A stretch of 34,340 nt of DNA from Rubrivivax sp. (GTDB lineage Bacteria; Pseudomonadota; Gammaproteobacteria; Burkholderiales; Burkholderiaceae_C), in contig JAUXVE010000160.1 of NCBI GenBank assembly GCA_030680415.1, forward strand, positions 1 through 34,340, given 5' to 3'. Under the pieces are notes generated by a model. The model worked only from the letters and a program-made list of their open reading frames with translations, did no database searches and was not told the origin of the DNA. The position numbers were made by a program, and so were the translations under genes. The stretch's first letter is position 1, and each line of letters opens with the position of its first letter. This document shows positions 32,911-34,340 of the stretch, piece by piece.

Positions 32911-33342
32911 TCAAGCGCTGGCCATCGCGACGATCGTTCCGGCCGGTACCGCGCCCGATTGCCGCTTCGTTTCACGCCCGCCGTCCAGCCGCAACAGCGT
33001 CGGGATGCTGCGGATGGCGTAGCGCTGCGACAGCACCGGGTTGTCGTCGCTGTTGACCTTGACCAGCAGCGCGCGGCCGGCCAACTGACGCCCAGCCTGT
33101 TCGAAGGCCGGCGCCATCATCCGGCACGGGCCGCACCAGGGGGCCCAGAAATCCACCAGTACCGGCAGACGTGTCGCGCCGACGACGGCGTCGAAGCTGC
33201 CGTCGGTCAGTTCCAGCGCCTGGCCCACCAACAATGCTTTGCCGCAACGGCCGCAGACAGGGTCTTCGTCGATGCGCCCGGCGGGCAGGCGGTTGGTGGC
33301 ACCACAGTGTGGGCAGGCCGAGTGCAGAGTGTCTTGAGGCAT
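32911..33342 (-). CDS. trxC: Thioredoxin 2 (zinc-ribbon type)
   Basis: 143 residues, the typical TrxC length. The N-terminal zinc finger has Cys10, Cys13 (CPHC) and Cys30, Cys33 (CGRC); the thioredoxin domain has the active site WCGPC at 69-73 and the cis-proline loop RSIPTLLRLDGG. It is a cytosolic disulfide reductase, linked in E. coli to oxidative stress (OxyR). It is convergent with the caspase gene (30 bp apart) and divergent from the ECF sigma gene. No ribosome site; a weak TATCTT lies 7 bases upstream, so a leaderless mRNA is conceivable. No OxyR site recognised. Confidence 0.95.
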   Translation of the reverse strand: MPQDTLHSACPHCGATNRLPAGRIDEDPVCGRCGKALLVGQALELTDGSFDAVVGATRLPVLVDFWAPWCGPCRMMAPAFEQAGRQLAGRALLVKVNSDDNPVLSQRYAIRSIPTLLRLDGGRETKRQSGAVPAGTIVAMASA

Positions 33343-33513
33343 TCCACGAAGATAGGGGCTGACCGCCGCAGCTCAAGGGGTACGGGCGAGGGCCGGTGGC
33401 GTCAGAGGGCCGGCGCGTCGGCCAGGCGCGCGGCGGCGTCGCCGACGAACGGGATTGCCAAGCGCAAGCCCCCGGGGGCGGAATAATCCGTGCCTGCCTG
33501 ACGTAAGCCCCTT

Positions 33514-34053
33514 GTGGATGCCCCGCTCGCCTTCCGCCGTCAACTGCTCGACTCGATACCGCGCCTGCGCCGCTACGCGCGGTCGCTGAGCTTCGACGCG
33601 GCGCGGGCCGACGACCTGACGCAACAGGCGCTGGAGCGGGCGCTGTCGCACTGGCGGCAGTTCGATCCGCGGCGCGAGATGGGCGTGTGGCTGCTGTCCA
33701 TTGCCCACAACGCGCACCTCGACGCGGTGCGCCGCGACGCCCGGCAGACCGTCACCGACCCCGACGAGCTGCAGCGTGTACAGGACGCCGGCGGCGGTGA
33801 CCCGGGTCCCGATGTCGGCTTGCGCATCGATCTGAGGCGCGCGCTGGCCCGCCTGTCGCCCGAGCAGCGCGAGCCGCTGCTGCTGGTGTGCGTCGAGCAA
33901 CTCAGTTACGCCGAGGTGGCCGAGGTGATGGCGATCCCGGTCGGTACGGTGATGTCGCGCGTGTGCCGTGCCCGCACCGCGATGCGGCGCTTCCTCGACG
34001 GCGCGGACAGCAAGGAGACCGCGGTGGTGCCGGCACTGCGACGGGTGGTTTGA
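33514..34053 (+). CDS. ECF-type RNA polymerase sigma factor
   Basis: 179 residues of the ECF group. Region 2: RQLLDSIPRLRRYARSLSFD, DDLTQQALERALSHWRQF and GVWLLSIAHNAHLDAVRRDA. Region 4: LRRALARLSPEQREPLLLVC, LSYAEVAEVMAIPVGTVMSR, RARTAMRR. A GTG start at 33514 is the only good initiation codon, as a TGA lies a few codons upstream in frame; no strong ribosome site. The downstream gene, starting 2 bases after the stop, encodes an anti-sigma factor. Its regulon is unknown; the nearby OmpA/caspase genes could be targets but lie beyond trxC. An AATAAT lies about 25 bases upstream without a properly spaced -35. Confidence 0.9.
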   Translation: MDAPLAFRRQLLDSIPRLRRYARSLSFDAARADDLTQQALERALSHWRQFDPRREMGVWLLSIAHNAHLDAVRRDARQTVTDPDELQRVQDAGGGDPGPDVGLRIDLRRALARLSPEQREPLLLVCVEQLSYAEVAEVMAIPVGTVMSRVCRARTAMRRFLDGADSKETAVVPALRRVV

Positions 34054-34055
34054 AG

Positions 34056-34340
34056 ATGGCTGAACAGCGCATCACCGACGAAGAACTGAGTGCCTGGGGC
34101 GACGGCGAATTGGGCCCGGCCGACGCCGCGCGCGTGCAGGCCTGGCTGGAGTCGCACCCCGAGGACGCCGAGCGCGTGCGCCGCTGGGCGGCCGACCGCG
34201 ACGAACTGCGCGCGCTGCTGGGCCCGGCCGCGGCTGAACCGGTGCCCGCCGCCCTGCGCGAGCTGGTCACACGGCGTGCCGGCTCGCCGCGCTGGGCGCT
34301 GGCCGCCGCCGCCGCTGGCTTGCTGGTGGCCGGCGCGCTG
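34056..34340 (+). CDS. Anti-sigma factor (3' end outside window)
   Basis: 95 codons are visible, opening MAEQRITDEELSAWGDGELG, a typical short anti-sigma domain start (ITDEELSAWxDGEL). It continues with AWLESHPEDAERVRRWAADR, then a segment beginning PRWALAAAAAGLLVAGAL at the window edge that should be its membrane helix. It would bind the upstream ECF sigma factor at the inner membrane and release it on an envelope signal. Two bases separate it from the sigma gene, the standard operonic pair. The periplasmic part, which carries the sensing function, is outside the window. Confidence 0.85.
   Translation, partial: MAEQRITDEELSAWGDGELGPADAARVQAWLESHPEDAERVRRWAADRDELRALLGPAAAEPVPAALRELVTRRAGSPRWALAAAAAGLLVAGAL

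Overview
The window is chromosomal DNA from a very GC-rich betaproteobacterium, most likely Burkholderiales (the Rubrivivax/Leptothrix/Methylibium side is a guess). Reasons: a DUF3567 gene, a MetH reduced to its homocysteine-methyltransferase module, a ferrooxidans-type GshA, and a TorF-glnK-amtB operon. Almost all of it is dense, ordinary chromosome; only about 20.17-21.9 kb looks acquired and decayed.

Layout. 1-2.2 kb (+): end of a DUF3108 gene, DUF3567, stand-alone MetH module. 2.2-8.2 kb (-): torF-glnK-amtB with a sigma-54 promoter and an NtrC-like site upstream, then gshA and kup. 8.4-13.5 kb: comM (+), priA (-), hemE (-), with a 366-bp gap between priA and hemE holding a perfect DnaA box. 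13.6-15.8 kb (+): lemA and two TPM-domain genes, with a REP/BIME-like palindrome inside the cluster. 16.0-20.2 kb (+): complete amino-acid ABC transporter aapJQMP. 20.2-21.9 kb: broken IS630-family transposase, intact parDE toxin-antitoxin pair, featureless DNA. 21.9-27.8 kb: a PQQ module, made of a PQQ-type sugar/aldose dehydrogenase, a small c-type cytochrome and a TonB-dependent receptor closely resembling PqqU/YncD (-), divergent from an AcoR-like sigma-54 activator (+). 27.85-30 kb: acetoacetyl-CoA synthetase. 30-32.9 kb: two divergent, related OmpA-domain genes and an exported caspase-fold protein with an EF-hand-like loop and a DUF4384 tail. 32.9-34.3 kb: trxC (-), then an ECF sigma factor and the start of its anti-sigma factor (+).

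How the genes fit together. Nitrogen supply recurs: PII/Amt with a convincing RpoN/NtrC control region, and Aap with a weaker -24/-12 match. The most interesting unit is the PQQ module. The enzyme, its probable electron acceptor and a probable cofactor importer share one operon, with a consensus -24/-12 promoter, CTGTGCAG repeats at enhancer distance, and a divergent sigma-54 activator to read them. No pqq biosynthesis gene is in the window, so the locus may serve an enzyme that runs on scavenged PQQ. The second is the OmpA/OmpA/caspase cluster, apparently a cell-envelope system of unknown role. Both functional readings are inference; the gene identities are much firmer.
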